The position numbers were made by a program, and so were the translations under genes. This document shows positions 52,421 through 61,135 of a stretch of DNA of 64,000 bases, in pieces. Position 1 is the first letter of the stretch. The number at the start of each line of letters is the position of its first letter. The stretch covers positions 1-64,000 of the forward strand of contig NZ_SBKN01000010.1 of assembly GCF_004122105.1 (NCBI RefSeq). Direction: 5' to 3'. Below the pieces are notes generated by a model. It made no database searches. It was not told the origin of the DNA and saw nothing but the letters and a program-made list of their open reading frames with translations. This DNA comes from Flavobacterium stagni. Its GTDB lineage: Bacteria; Bacteroidota; Bacteroidia; Flavobacteriales; Flavobacteriaceae.

Positions 52421-53482
52421 ATGCAATCCATTTCTGCCAACGGCTACTCGATTGAGTTCAACGAATACGGTTATGAAAAACTGAATCAACTGATCCAATC
52501 CAACCGCTATTCTTCCCTATTCATCTTGACCGACAGTCATAGTAACGAACATTGTGCCCCCCATTTGCTACCCCATTTGGCTGTTGACGTTCCTATTGAA
52601 ATTATAGAAATTGAACCGGGGGAAGGAATGAAAACCATGGCTACCTGTGTTGAGTTATGGACGTTGTTGACTGAAATGGGCGCTGATCGCAAATCGTTAC
52701 TTATTAATTTAGGCGGAGGTGTGATTACGGATTTGGGCGGATTTGTAGCTTCTACGTTTAAACGCGGGATTGACTTTGTGCACATTCCCACTACCCTTTT
52801 GGGTATGGTTGATGCGGCCATTGGTGGTAAAAACGGTGTCGATTTAGGATTGCTCAAAAACCAAGTGGGAACCATCACCAATCCAAAATTATTAGTCATT
52901 GATTCCGCCTATTTGGCCACCTTACCCCAACGGGAAATGCGTTCGGGACTCGCAGAAATGCTGAAACACGGTTTAATCCAAGACAAAGCGTATTGGGAAC
53001 AATTTCTGGACTTGAGTCAGTTGGACAGTTCGCTTCTTGACACTTTAATCTATCGTTCGGTCGAAATTAAAAATACCATTGTTACACAAGACCCGACAGA
53101 GAACGGTATCCGTAAAGCCTTGAATTTTGGACATACTTTGGGACATGCCATTGAAAGTCATTTTTTAACTACTGAAAATCCCTTATTACACGGCGAAGCC
53201 ATCGCTATTGGGATGATTTTGGAGGCTTACCTCTCTTATGAAAAAGGATTACTTTCTAAAGAAGATTATCACCAAATTAAATACGTCTTGTCCGATTTGT
53301 TTGAGTCGGTAGTCATCACGCCAAATGACATTGAAATTTTGCTCGAATACATGATTCACGACAAGAAAAATGAGTACGGTAAAGTGCAATTTGCACTATT
53401 GAATGGAATCGGAAATATTAGCCTTAACCAAGAAGCTGATAACGAAATGATTAGCCGTGCATTTAAAGACTATTTGGGCTAA
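52421..53482 (+). CDS. aroB: 3-dehydroquinate synthase
   Basis: 353 aa. Second step of the shikimate pathway: cyclises DAHP to 3-dehydroquinate with NAD and a metal ion. Seen: G-G-G-V-I-T-D-L-G-G-F-V-A-S-T-F-K-R-G, F-V-H-I-P-T-T-L-L-G-M-V-D-A-A-I-G-G-K-N-G-V-D, L-A-E-M-L-K-H-G, L-N-F-G-H-T-L-G-H-A-I-E and L-H-G-E-A-I-A-I-G-M, including the metal-binding His and Glu residues. Divergent from proline dehydrogenase with back-to-back promoters. Confidence 0.97.
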   Translation: MQSISANGYSIEFNEYGYEKLNQLIQSNRYSSLFILTDSHSNEHCAPHLLPHLAVDVPIEIIEIEPGEGMKTMATCVELWTLLTEMGADRKSLLINLGGGVITDLGGFVASTFKRGIDFVHIPTTLLGMVDAAIGGKNGVDLGLLKNQVGTITNPKLLVIDSAYLATLPQREMRSGLAEMLKHGLIQDKAYWEQFLDLSQLDSSLLDTLIYRSVEIKNTIVTQDPTENGIRKALNFGHTLGHAIESHFLTTENPLLHGEAIAIGMILEAYLSYEKGLLSKEDYHQIKYVLSDLFESVVITPNDIEILLEYMIHDKKNEYGKVQFALLNGIGNISLNQEADNEMISRAFKDYLG

Positions 53483-53501
53483 TATTTTTTTAGCTAAAAT
53501 A

Positions 53502-53533
53502 TTGCAAATCGATTTTTTTATTTTTTACATTTG
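53502..53533 (+). promoter_or_regulatory. Promoter upstream of the leader ORF and arginine decarboxylase
   Basis: TTG at 53502-53504 and TACATTTG at 53526-53533 with a 21-base spacer. Transcription would begin around 53538-53540, essentially at the ATG of the small frame at 53539 and ~235 bases before the decarboxylase start. Confidence 0.7.
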
Positions 53534-53538
53534 CGGGG

Positions 53539-53712
53539 ATGATAAAAAACAATATTCCAACGACAAAATCCTTGTTGCAAAGCAACGGCAAAGCACTTTC
53601 ACACGTGTTGCCTGCGTCGTTTTTTATCCCAAAAGCACTTTACACCGTTTACAATCAAACCTCCGACTCAGTAATGGATTTATCGATTGTGTATGAGAAC
53701 CTTAGAGTTTGA
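53539..53712 (+). CDS. Small upstream ORF, 57 aa, possibly leaderless
   Basis: Begins M-I-K-N-N-I-P-T-T-K-S-L-L-Q-S-N-G-K and ends in V-Y-E-N-L-R-V. The start coincides with the expected transcription start of the promoter just upstream, so the mRNA would be nearly leaderless. The frame is open for the whole space between aroB and the decarboxylase region and stops 63 bases before the latter. It may be a small conserved protein or a regulatory upstream ORF. No family is recognised. Confidence 0.5.
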   Translation: MIKNNIPTTKSLLQSNGKALSHVLPASFFIPKALYTVYNQTSDSVMDLSIVYENLRV

Positions 53713-53775
53713 GAAGTAAAAACATACGTTTACTAAGCATTTGCATTTGTTTTTATCACTCATTCAAACTTTAAA

Positions 53776-55173
53776 ATGAATACGAAATATTCCGACTTAA
53801 TAAACCAAACTTTTTATTTTCCACAAGAAGAGTTTAGCCTTAATAAAGACACTTTATTATTTCACAACATCGATTTGATGAAATTAGTAGAGCAATACGG
53901 TACGCCGTTGAAGTTCACCTATTTGCCTGCTATTTCCAATAATATCAATAAAGCCAAGAGTTGGTTCCGTAAAGGAATGGAGAAAATTGGCTACGAAGGC
54001 AAATATTATTACTGCTATTGCACTAAGAGTTCGCATTTTGAATTCATTATGAATGAGGCGTTTAAAAACAATATTCATATTGAAACGTCGTCGGCATTTG
54101 ACATCAATATTGTGGAAAACCTTTTGGCTAACGGCAAAATCAACAAAAATACTTATGTAGTGTGTAACGGATTCAAACGTGATGCCTATGTAGAAAATAT
54201 TGCCCGATTAATCAACAACGGTCATAACAAAACCATTCCTGTAATTGACAACTACGAAGAGTTGGATTTATTACAAGAACAAATCAAAGGGAAATTCAAA
54301 ATTGGTATCCGAATCGCTGCCGAGGAAGAACCAAAATTTGAGTTTTATACTTCGCGATTAGGAATTGGTTATAAGGATATCGTGCCGTTTTACCGTAAAC
54401 AAATTCAGGAAAACAAGAAAGTGGAATTGAAAATGTTGCACTTCTTTATCAATACCGGAATTCGGGACACGGCCTATTACTGGAACGAATTGTTGAAATG
54501 TATGAAGGTGTACATCGCTTTGAAAAAAGAATGTCCGACACTTGACAGTTTGAACATCGGTGGTGGATTCCCCATCAAGAATTCCTTGGCCTTTGAATAC
54601 GACTACCAGTATATGGTAGATGAGATTTTGAACCAAATCAAAATCGCTTGTGATGATGCCGAAGTAGAAGTTCCCCATATTTTCACCGAATTCGGTTCGT
54701 TTACCGTAGGTGAAAGCGGTGGTGCTGTTTACCAAGTATTGTATCAGAAAAAACAAAACGACCGTGAGAACTGGAACATGATTGACAGTTCGTTCATCAC
54801 TACCCTACCCGATACGTGGGCTATCAACAAACGCTTTGTTATGTTGGCTGTTAACCGTTGGAACGACACCTACGAACGCGTGCTATTGGGAGGTATGACA
54901 TGTGATAGTGACGATTATTACAATTCTGAGCAACACATGAATGCGGTTTATTTACCCAAATACAACAAAGAAAAACCCTTATATATCGGATTCTTCAATA
55001 CCGGCGCTTACCAAGAAACCATTGGTGGATTTGGCGGATTGCACCACTGTTTGATTCCCCAACCCAAACATATTTTGATTGATCGGGATGAGAATGGTAT
55101 CTTAGCCACCGAAGTGTTTTCAGAGCAACAAACTTCGGACGATGTATTGAAAATCTTGGGCTACGACAAATAA
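53776..55173 (+). CDS. speA: Biosynthetic arginine decarboxylase (PLP fold type III)
   Basis: 465 aa, the shorter form usual in Bacteroidota (the E. coli enzyme is ~650). Makes agmatine from arginine. Seen: Y-Y-Y-C-Y-C-T-K-S-S-H (the PLP-binding Lys lies in C-T-K-S), L-N-I-G-G-G-F-P (PLP phosphate loop), F-T-E-F-G-S-F-T-V-G-E-S-G-G and G-G-M-T-C-D-S-D-D, containing the Cys-Asp of the decarboxylase active site. It precedes the deoxyhypusine-synthase-like gene by 78 bases; agmatinase is not in this window. Confidence 0.9.
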   Translation: MNTKYSDLINQTFYFPQEEFSLNKDTLLFHNIDLMKLVEQYGTPLKFTYLPAISNNINKAKSWFRKGMEKIGYEGKYYYCYCTKSSHFEFIMNEAFKNNIHIETSSAFDINIVENLLANGKINKNTYVVCNGFKRDAYVENIARLINNGHNKTIPVIDNYEELDLLQEQIKGKFKIGIRIAAEEEPKFEFYTSRLGIGYKDIVPFYRKQIQENKKVELKMLHFFINTGIRDTAYYWNELLKCMKVYIALKKECPTLDSLNIGGGFPIKNSLAFEYDYQYMVDEILNQIKIACDDAEVEVPHIFTEFGSFTVGESGGAVYQVLYQKKQNDRENWNMIDSSFITTLPDTWAINKRFVMLAVNRWNDTYERVLLGGMTCDSDDYYNSEQHMNAVYLPKYNKEKPLYIGFFNTGAYQETIGGFGGLHHCLIPQPKHILIDRDENGILATEVFSEQQTSDDVLKILGYDK

Positions 55174-55251
55174 TATTTTTTCGTTTGTAGTTTTAAAAAA
55201 ATAGTTTTTCTTTGACCCATAAGAATTAGACAAACACAGAAAAGAGGAATA

Positions 55252-56226
55252 ATGAGTAAAGGACCTATCAGTCAGTTTATTGAACACAATTTTTTACATT
55301 TCAATGCAGCCGCTTTGGTGGATGCTGCGAAAGGATATGAAGCCCATTTGTTGGAAAATGGAAAAATGATGATTACCCTTGCCGGTGCGATGAGTACCGC
55401 AGAGTTGGGGAAATCATTGGCTGAAATGATCCGCCAAGATAAAGTACATATCATATCTTGTACAGGTGCCAACCTAGAAGAAGACATCATGAACTTGGTG
55501 GCACACAACTCCTATAAGCGTGTTCCTAACTACCGTGATTTGTCTCCACAAGAAGAATGGGATTTGTTAGAAAACCATTATAATCGTGTAACGGATACCT
55601 GTATTCCTGAGGAGGAAGCTTTCCGTCGTTTACAATCGCATTTGTTTGATATTTGGAACAAAGCGGACAAAAATGACGAACGTTATTTTCCACATGAATT
55701 CATGTACCAAATGATTAACTCAGGAGTGTTGGAGCAATATTATGAAATTGACCCAAAGAACTCTTGGATGGTGGCCGCTGCTGAGAAAAACTTACCCATT
55801 GTAGTTCCAGGATGGGAAGACAGTACGATGGGGAACATCTTTGCTTCCTACTGTATCAAAGGAGAGTTCAAAGCCACTACCATGAAAAGTGGTGTGGAAT
55901 ACATGATGTGGTTAGCCGATTGGTATACCAAAAACTGCGAAGGCAAAGGTGTGGGATTCTTCCAAATTGGTGGAGGTATCGCCGGAGACTTCCCAATTTG
56001 TGTAGTACCAATGTTGTACCAAGATATGGAGATGCATGATGTACCGTTTTGGAGTTATTTCTGCCAAATCTCTGACTCTACAACGAGTTATGGTTCCTAC
56101 TCTGGTGCAGTCCCTAATGAGAAAATCACTTGGGGAAAATTAGACATCACGACCCCAAAATTTATTGTTGAATCGGATGCTACTATTGTGGCACCGCTTA
56201 TATTTGCTTACCTTTTAGACTTATAA
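55252..56226 (+). CDS. Deoxyhypusine synthase-like enzyme, 324 aa
   Basis: Seen: L-A-G-A-M-S-T-A-E-L-G (NAD site), S-C-T-G-A-N-L-E-E-D, V-P-G-W-E-D-S-T-M-G-N and I-T-W-G-K-L-D, the last carrying the lysine that forms the imine with the butylamine group. Eukaryotic and archaeal members modify eIF5A/aIF5A; bacteria lack that substrate, and bacterial homologues are thought to act in polyamine synthesis (homospermidine-synthase-like or related). Its position directly behind arginine decarboxylase supports a polyamine role. The exact reaction cannot be told from sequence. Confidence 0.88.
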   Translation: MSKGPISQFIEHNFLHFNAAALVDAAKGYEAHLLENGKMMITLAGAMSTAELGKSLAEMIRQDKVHIISCTGANLEEDIMNLVAHNSYKRVPNYRDLSPQEEWDLLENHYNRVTDTCIPEEEAFRRLQSHLFDIWNKADKNDERYFPHEFMYQMINSGVLEQYYEIDPKNSWMVAAAEKNLPIVVPGWEDSTMGNIFASYCIKGEFKATTMKSGVEYMMWLADWYTKNCEGKGVGFFQIGGGIAGDFPICVVPMLYQDMEMHDVPFWSYFCQISDSTTSYGSYSGAVPNEKITWGKLDITTPKFIVESDATIVAPLIFAYLLDL

Positions 56227-56239
56227 AATCCTACCTGTT

Positions 56240-56662
56240 ATGAGACGAGTTATTGTTGATTACGCCAAACTAACCAGCGATATTTTGAATTTGTTGGTTG
56301 AAAAATTCCCCGATGGTTATGATGATTCCGATATCATCCGATTCCGTAATGCCCAAAACGAATTGGTTGAAGCCGTTGAAGTTCGAACCGAAGACACTAT
56401 TTATTTAGTGAAAGTAAGTACCAAATTAGCAACTCGTATGGAGAAATTCGAGGACGAAGAAGATGATTTGGATACAGAAATCGAACCAATTGCACCTGTA
56501 AAGGGTATGGATATCGATGATGACGATATGCCCAGCGAAGACGAAGATGAAGATGTTGATTTATTGAAAGACAAAGGCGGATCTGATGATGAGGAAGACG
56601 ATGACGACGACGATGACTTCGAACCTTCTGAAAGTTATGATGACGACGATGAAGACGAGTAA
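56240..56662 (+). CDS. Small acidic hypothetical protein, 140 aa
   Basis: A folded N-terminal part of ~75 residues (V-I-V-D-Y-A-K-L, helix, I-I-R-F-R-N-A-Q-N-E-L-V-E-A-V-E-V-R-T-E-D-T-I-Y-L-V-K-V-S) precedes an almost purely Asp/Glu tail (residues 73-140). Function unknown; such tails often mimic nucleic acid or bind basic partners. It follows the previous gene by 13 bases and ends the transcription unit at a strong terminator. Confidence 0.75.
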   Translation: MRRVIVDYAKLTSDILNLLVEKFPDGYDDSDIIRFRNAQNELVEAVEVRTEDTIYLVKVSTKLATRMEKFEDEEDDLDTEIEPIAPVKGMDIDDDDMPSEDEDEDVDLLKDKGGSDDEEDDDDDDDFEPSESYDDDDEDE

Positions 56663-56698
56663 TTCAAATGATGAATTATAAATTTTAAATTATAAATG

Positions 56699-56731
56699 AA
56701 ATCCCGAGTGCATATTACTCGGGATTTTTTA
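56699..56731 (+). terminator. Intrinsic terminator
   Basis: AAATCCCGAG and CTCGGGATTT form a perfect 10-bp stem around a 9-base loop, then six T. It closes the speA-containing unit. Confidence 0.9.
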
Positions 56732-56774
56732 TTGCAAAACATTTAAAATTTAAAATAACACCATTTATAATATA

Positions 56775-57293
56775 CTACAGGTAGCGTTGTTGAAACACTT
56801 TGTGGTGGTGGTTTTGATGACCGATAATGATAAATCCTAAAGCTCTAACTGAGATAGGATGATTGGATGCGCTACCTATACGTTCGAAATATTCAGGCTT
56901 AAACGATTTGAATAGGTATATCGTGGCATGGCGTAAAGTAGAGAACTCGGTCAACAAATCTTGAATACTTCGTTCATTTCCATTGGACTGATCCACATAA
57001 TCATTCTCATCAAAACCGGGTAAAGGCGTTTGATCGTTGCGAGCAATGCGCATGGCGCGATAGGCAAATACGCGTTCAGCATCGATGATATGTTGGATGA
57101 TTTCCTTAATCGTCCATTTTCCTTCCGCATAGCGGTAATCAAATTTATCCATCGGAATTTCTCGTACAAAATGAATAAACCGATGTAAGGAAATTTCCAA
57201 TTCTTCAATCAAAGAATACTGTGGATCTACTTGTGCCAAATAGGGTGCATAAAAATCTCCGTACTCTCCCGTTTGTATTTGTTCTATACGCAT
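56775..57293 (-). CDS. DinB-family protein
   Basis: 172 aa. A four-helix bundle of the DinB/YfiT-like family, with metal-binding His positions recognisable: a His in I-I-Q-H-I-I-D-A-E-R-V-F-A-Y-R and the pair in G-H-Q-N-H-H-H-K-V. Family members are thiol-dependent transferases or damage-inducible proteins; the substrate is unknown. It has its own promoter between the hom gene end and its start. Confidence 0.88.
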   Translation of the reverse strand: MRIEQIQTGEYGDFYAPYLAQVDPQYSLIEELEISLHRFIHFVREIPMDKFDYRYAEGKWTIKEIIQHIIDAERVFAYRAMRIARNDQTPLPGFDENDYVDQSNGNERSIQDLLTEFSTLRHATIYLFKSFKPEYFERIGSASNHPISVRALGFIIIGHQNHHHKVFQQRYL

Positions 57294-57309
57294 TGTTTGC
57301 TATTTTATC

Positions 57310-57337
57310 CAAAGATAATAAACTTTAGGCAACCCAA
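57310..57337 (-). promoter_or_regulatory. Promoter of the DinB-family gene
   Basis: On the minus strand TATCTTTG (57310-57317) is a perfect -7 box, with TTG 17 bases upstream, overlapping the end of hom. It lies 16 bases from the ATG at 57293. Confidence 0.6.
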
Positions 57338-58437
57338 TCTTGTAACAATTGTTCTTTATAGACTAAGGTATCGGCTATTTGAATAATATCGGACAAAACG
57401 CCTCGTGCGGTTACCGCCTTCCCTGCTCCTGCCCCTTGAATAATGATGGGCTGCTTACCGTACGATTCGGTATAGATTTCGATCAAATTATCAGCGCCTT
57501 TCAACTGACCCAAGGGAGAATTGCGAGGAACCGAAATTAATTGCACTTCCAAAGTATCTGTACTGCGATTCCAATTCCCCACATAGCGCAAAACATGATT
57601 ATCCGCTTGGGTGATTTTGGCAATTTGAAAAGGTTTATTAAACAAGCGCTGCTGATTGCGGTACTCTTTCAAAGTCAAATTAGTAGCCAATTCTGGAATT
57701 AACAGCGATTCGATTTTCACGGAAGAAAATTCGGCTTTCGAACCCAATTCTCGGGCTAAAATCAACAATTTACGCGCTACATCATTTCCAGACAAATCTT
57801 CACGGGAGTCGGGTTCTGTATAGCCAAACTGTTCCGCTTCTTTTAATAAAGTGGCAAACGGAACGTCTTCCTCTCCAAATCGATTGAACAAATAACTTAG
57901 CGTACCTGAGAACACCCCTCGTATTTGTGTGATTTCCTCACCTGCATCAAATAAATTCTTGATGGTGTTTATTACGGGCAATCCAGCCCCTACATTGGTC
58001 TCGTATAGAAACTTACGATCAAATCGTTTCAAATTGGATCGCAATTCTTTATAAAAATCATAGTGCAAAGTATTCGCTTTTTTATTGGCAGCGACAATGT
58101 GAAAACCCGCTTGAATCAACGGAATATAATTTTTGATAATGTCTTCACTCGCTGTAGCATCGACCGCTATCAGGTTGTCCAATTCCAAGTCTTGTACGTA
58201 TTCGATGATGTCTTCAATTCGAAAAGGAATAGCTGATTGAGCAAAATTGGCTTCCCATTGATTTTTCACACCTTCCTTTTCAAAAAATGCCAAGGTAGAA
58301 TTGGTAATTATGGGAAAGCGGAGTTCGATATTTTTTTGTTGTAAAAAGAAATCTTGTGCTTGGAGTACTTGGTTGATCAAAGTACTCCCAACATTTCCAA
58401 TTCCAAAGAGAACTATATTTATTCTAAGTGTGGGCAT
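57325..58437 (-). CDS. hom: Homoserine dehydrogenase
   Basis: 370 aa. Reduces aspartate semialdehyde to homoserine. Seen: Rossmann start V-L-F-G-I-G-N-V-G-S-T-L, V-A-A-N-K-K-A-N-T, Y-E-T-N-V-G-A-G-L-P-V-I, G-V-F-S-G-T-L-S-Y and Y-T-E-P-D-S-R-E-D-L-S-G-N-D-V-A-R-K (substrate and catalytic Lys/Asp). It resembles the C-terminal half of ThrA-type fusions but lacks both the aspartokinase part and an ACT domain. It overlaps metX by 14 bases as the third gene of metY-metX-hom and supplies homoserine to MetX. Confidence 0.92.
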   Translation of the reverse strand: MPTLRINIVLFGIGNVGSTLINQVLQAQDFFLQQKNIELRFPIITNSTLAFFEKEGVKNQWEANFAQSAIPFRIEDIIEYVQDLELDNLIAVDATASEDIIKNYIPLIQAGFHIVAANKKANTLHYDFYKELRSNLKRFDRKFLYETNVGAGLPVINTIKNLFDAGEEITQIRGVFSGTLSYLFNRFGEEDVPFATLLKEAEQFGYTEPDSREDLSGNDVARKLLILARELGSKAEFSSVKIESLLIPELATNLTLKEYRNQQRLFNKPFQIAKITQADNHVLRYVGNWNRSTDTLEVQLISVPRNSPLGQLKGADNLIEIYTESYGKQPIIIQGAGAGKAVTARGVLSDIIQIADTLVYKEQLLQDWVA

Positions 58438-59470
58438 AATTCAGTTGTTTTTGGGTGCAAAACACCGGTTTTAAAAAAGCAATTAATTGTTCAAATTCGA
58501 TTAAAAAGGCATCATGCCCGTGAATGGACTGTATTTCATGGTAATATATATTTTCATGTATACTCGCCAATTGCATGACCGCCTTTCGGTTTTCTTGAGC
58601 GGTAAAAAACAAATCTGAATCGACGGCAACCACATGAATTGTGGCTTCTATACCAGTTACCACTTCTTCGAGAGCACCTCGAAAACGCGTGATATCATGG
58701 GTTTTCAGCAAATGATTCATGAGTTTATAGGCCGATAATCGAAAACGGTCGCGTAATTTGTGGCCGTGGTAGGTTAACCAATTTTCCACAGCAAATTCGC
58801 CACTGGGTATTTGTTGCCGATTGAATCGCGCGTTAATGGATTGCGGTGTACGGTACAAAAGCATGGCATGTTGCCGCGCATCACTGATGGGTTGCAAGGA
58901 ATTCGTTAAGATTTGTTCCTGCACTTGCACATTTGCCAATACCCAATCGGTGGCTTTCCAGTCGGTCGCTATCGGAATCAAATATTGAATCGCCTTCGGT
59001 TGCAAAACAGCCATCTCCCAAGCAATAGCGCCACCTAGACTTCCTCCAATAACGGCATACACTTCCTGAACCTTGAGTTCGTGCAATCCTTGCCAAAATA
59101 TACGAGCGATATCTCGAACGGTGAAATCTTGGTAATTGGAAATCAGGTTACCTAAAATACCGTCGTAGCCGTTACCTGGAATATTAAATGCAATGACGGT
59201 GTAGTATTCCAAATCGATTACTTTTCCCGATCCAATGAGTTCGTTCCACCACCCTTTTTCCCCGGTTACGGTAGAGTTGCCGGTGAGTGCATGATTGACT
59301 ACGACAACGGGCGCCGAACCGAGGGACTGACCAAAGGTTTCGAAGTACAAGGGCAAAAAAGGAGTGGTTTTTCCGTTTTCCAAGAGGAATTGGTAAAGTT
59401 CTATTTTGGCTAATTTTTTCATTTTTTCTTGTGTTGTTAAAGCAGTTTTTGTTGTTGAATCGCTTTTCAT
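58424..59470 (-). CDS. metX: Homoserine O-acetyltransferase
   Basis: 348 aa alpha/beta-hydrolase enzyme transferring acetyl from acetyl-CoA to homoserine. Seen: N-H-A-L-T-G-N-S (oxyanion region), nucleophile G-G-S-L-G-G-A-I-A-W-E, catalytic Asp in V-D-S-D-L-F-F, and His in H-G-H-D-A-F-L. Alternative start: the Met 16 codons in also has good context. It is preceded by a terminator-like hairpin and a repeat region (59497-59662), so readthrough or a separate promoter is needed for expression. It overlaps hom. Confidence 0.92.
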   Translation of the reverse strand: MKSDSTTKTALTTQEKMKKLAKIELYQFLLENGKTTPFLPLYFETFGQSLGSAPVVVVNHALTGNSTVTGEKGWWNELIGSGKVIDLEYYTVIAFNIPGNGYDGILGNLISNYQDFTVRDIARIFWQGLHELKVQEVYAVIGGSLGGAIAWEMAVLQPKAIQYLIPIATDWKATDWVLANVQVQEQILTNSLQPISDARQHAMLLYRTPQSINARFNRQQIPSGEFAVENWLTYHGHKLRDRFRLSAYKLMNHLLKTHDITRFRGALEEVVTGIEATIHVVAVDSDLFFTAQENRKAVMQLASIHENIYYHEIQSIHGHDAFLIEFEQLIAFLKPVFCTQKQLNYAHT

Positions 59471-59496
59471 AGAAGCACTTTATCCCTAGCCTCGAC

Positions 59497-59605
59497 CTTC
59501 CAAAGGCAGGCAGGTAGAGCCGATATCCACGTAGCGCTAGCGAAGTGACCGACCTAACGGTTGGCAGGTAAAGGCGAGAACGGGACCTACCTACGGCAGG
59601 CAAGA
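59497..59605. repeat. Three TACCTGCC-type repeats between metX and metY
   Basis: On the minus strand, three units built from TACCTGCC(TGCC) followed by AGGTC/GGTCG occur between the two genes, forming small palindromes. The spacer is non-coding. It matches the GGCAGGCAGGTAG repeat class common in Bacteroidota intergenic DNA. Confidence 0.65.
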
Positions 59606-59614
59606 ATAGCTCCT

Positions 59615-59662
59615 TAAAAAACTGTGGAAACCTCCCCGAATGTGGCGCATCCGGGGGTTTCC
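59615..59662 (-). terminator. Terminator-like hairpin after metY
   Basis: On the minus strand GGAAACC...CCCCGGATG pairs with CATTCGGGG...GGTTTCC (about 16 bp, one bulge), followed by ACAG and six T. It is 15 bases after the metY stop, so part of the transcripts should end here before metX-hom. Confidence 0.8.
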
Positions 59663-59677
59663 CATGCAAACTAAAAC

Positions 59678-60970
59678 CTAGACTGATTTTTCAACGGGCA
59701 AAGCCGCGAAAACGGTAGCCAAATCCGCTTTTAAATCGTCGATAGCCTCAAGGCCTACTGAGAGACGAATGAGGTCAGGAGTTACTCCCGTGCTTTCTTG
59801 CTGCTCGGGTGTTAATTGTTGGTGCGTGGTGCTTGCGGGATGAATAATCAACGATTTGGTATCGCCGATATTCGCTAGCAAGGAGAATAATTGGGAATCG
59901 TTGGCCACTTTTTTCGCGGCTTCGAATCCGCCCTTGAGTCCGAACGTCACTATACCACTCTGCCCTTGGGGCAAATATTTTTGGGCCAAATCATAATATT
60001 TCGAGGTTTTCAACCCGGGATAGTTGACCCAAGCTACGGCTTCTTGCTCGCTCAACCACTCGGCCAAAGCCAAGGCATTCTGACTGTGTTTGAGGATACG
60101 GACTTCCAAGGTTTCGAGTCCTTGCAGGGTTTGGAACGCGTTAAACGGACTCAAGGCAGCACCAAAATCGCGCAATCCTTCGATACGTACTTTGGCAATA
60201 AAAGCAGCGGCTCCAAGGACTTCATAGTATTTTAATCCGTGGTAACCGGCTGCGGGTTCGGTGAACTCGGGGAATTTTCCATTGCTCCAATCAAACGTTC
60301 CGGCATCGATAATCACTCCGCCTAGAGACGTTCCGTTTCCGGTGATGTATTTGGTGAGGGAATGAATTACAATGTTAGCGCCGTATTGAATGGGGTTAAG
60401 TAAATAGGGAGAAGCAACGGTGTTGTCTACAATGAACGGTACTTTGTAAGCTTGGGCTTGTTGGGCAATGGCTTCAAGGTCGAGGACGTCCAATTTGGGA
60501 TTACCGAGACTTTCGGCGAAGAATACACGGGTGTTTTCTTGGGCGGCTTTCGTAAAATTAGTCGGTTCAGAGGGATCGACAAATGTGGTAGTAATCCCCA
60601 AACGAGGCAAGGTCACGTTAAGCAAATTGTAGGTTCCTCCGTATAGGCTGTTGGAAGCCACAATATGGTCGCCAGCTTTTAGCAATACTAACAAGGCTGT
60701 GGCCAATGCAGCAGTTCCTGAGGCGGTTACTACAGCACCGATTCCACCCTCGAGTTGGGCCAAGCGTTGTTCCAACACATCGTTGGTGGGATTGTTGAGT
60801 CGGGTATAAATGTACCCTGCTTCACTCAAGCTAAACAGATTGGCTGCATGTTCGGCATTGTTAAACACGTAGGAAGTGGTTTGGTAGATCGGCACAGCGC
60901 GTGTTCCTGAAGTTTGTTGAACATCATGTCCGGCATGAAGGGCTTTGGTGGCAAATTTTGTTGTACTCAT
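59678..60970 (-). CDS. metY: O-acetylhomoserine sulfhydrylase (aminocarboxypropyltransferase)
   Basis: 430 aa, PLP enzyme of the Cys/Met metabolism family that makes homocysteine (or methionine) from O-acetylhomoserine and sulfide (or methanethiol). Seen: F-A-T-K-A-L-H-A-G, Y-I-Y-T-R-L-N-N-P-T, G-G-I-G-A-V-V-T-A-S-G-T-A-A, D-N-T-V-A-S-P-Y-L, I-H-S-L-T-K-Y-I-T-G (PLP Lys) and the C-terminal R-L-S-V-G-L-E. Upstream lies the tandem leader/terminator region, so expression is very likely attenuated according to Met/Cys supply. Confidence 0.95.
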   Translation of the reverse strand: MSTTKFATKALHAGHDVQQTSGTRAVPIYQTTSYVFNNAEHAANLFSLSEAGYIYTRLNNPTNDVLEQRLAQLEGGIGAVVTASGTAALATALLVLLKAGDHIVASNSLYGGTYNLLNVTLPRLGITTTFVDPSEPTNFTKAAQENTRVFFAESLGNPKLDVLDLEAIAQQAQAYKVPFIVDNTVASPYLLNPIQYGANIVIHSLTKYITGNGTSLGGVIIDAGTFDWSNGKFPEFTEPAAGYHGLKYYEVLGAAAFIAKVRIEGLRDFGAALSPFNAFQTLQGLETLEVRILKHSQNALALAEWLSEQEAVAWVNYPGLKTSKYYDLAQKYLPQGQSGIVTFGLKGGFEAAKKVANDSQLFSLLANIGDTKSLIIHPASTTHQQLTPEQQESTGVTPDLIRLSVGLEAIDDLKADLATVFAALPVEKSV

Positions 60971-61070
60971 TTTTATGAAATTTAGAAGTTAGATATTTAA
61001 ATTTTAGAATTTAGATTTTAGATTTTAGTCTTATGACTTTTTGACTTACGCCTTATTTGACTTACGACTC

Positions 61071-61108
61071 AAAAAAAAGGTCCTTTTGATTTGTAACCAA
61101 AAGGACCT
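61071..61108 (-). terminator. Attenuator terminator 2 upstream of metY
   Basis: On the minus strand AGGTCCTTTTG and CAAAAGGACCT form a perfect 11-bp stem around a 9-base loop, followed by eight T. It lies about 100 bases before metY and 28 bases after the stop of leader ORF 2. The 5' arm can instead pair with CCAAAGG at 61139-61145 in the end of that leader ORF. Confidence 0.88.
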
Positions 61109-61135
61109 GAACACTATATAGGAATAACATAAGAA

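Noticed and set aside
52334..52498. Longer proline dehydrogenase with 55 extra N-terminal residues
   Set aside because: The extension runs over the promoter and into the divergent aroB gene and has no family resemblance.
59184..59669. 161-aa minus-strand frame with repeated L-Y-L-P-A-F-G-R-S-R
   Set aside because: It is an out-of-frame reading of metX plus the TACCTGCC repeats, not a gene.
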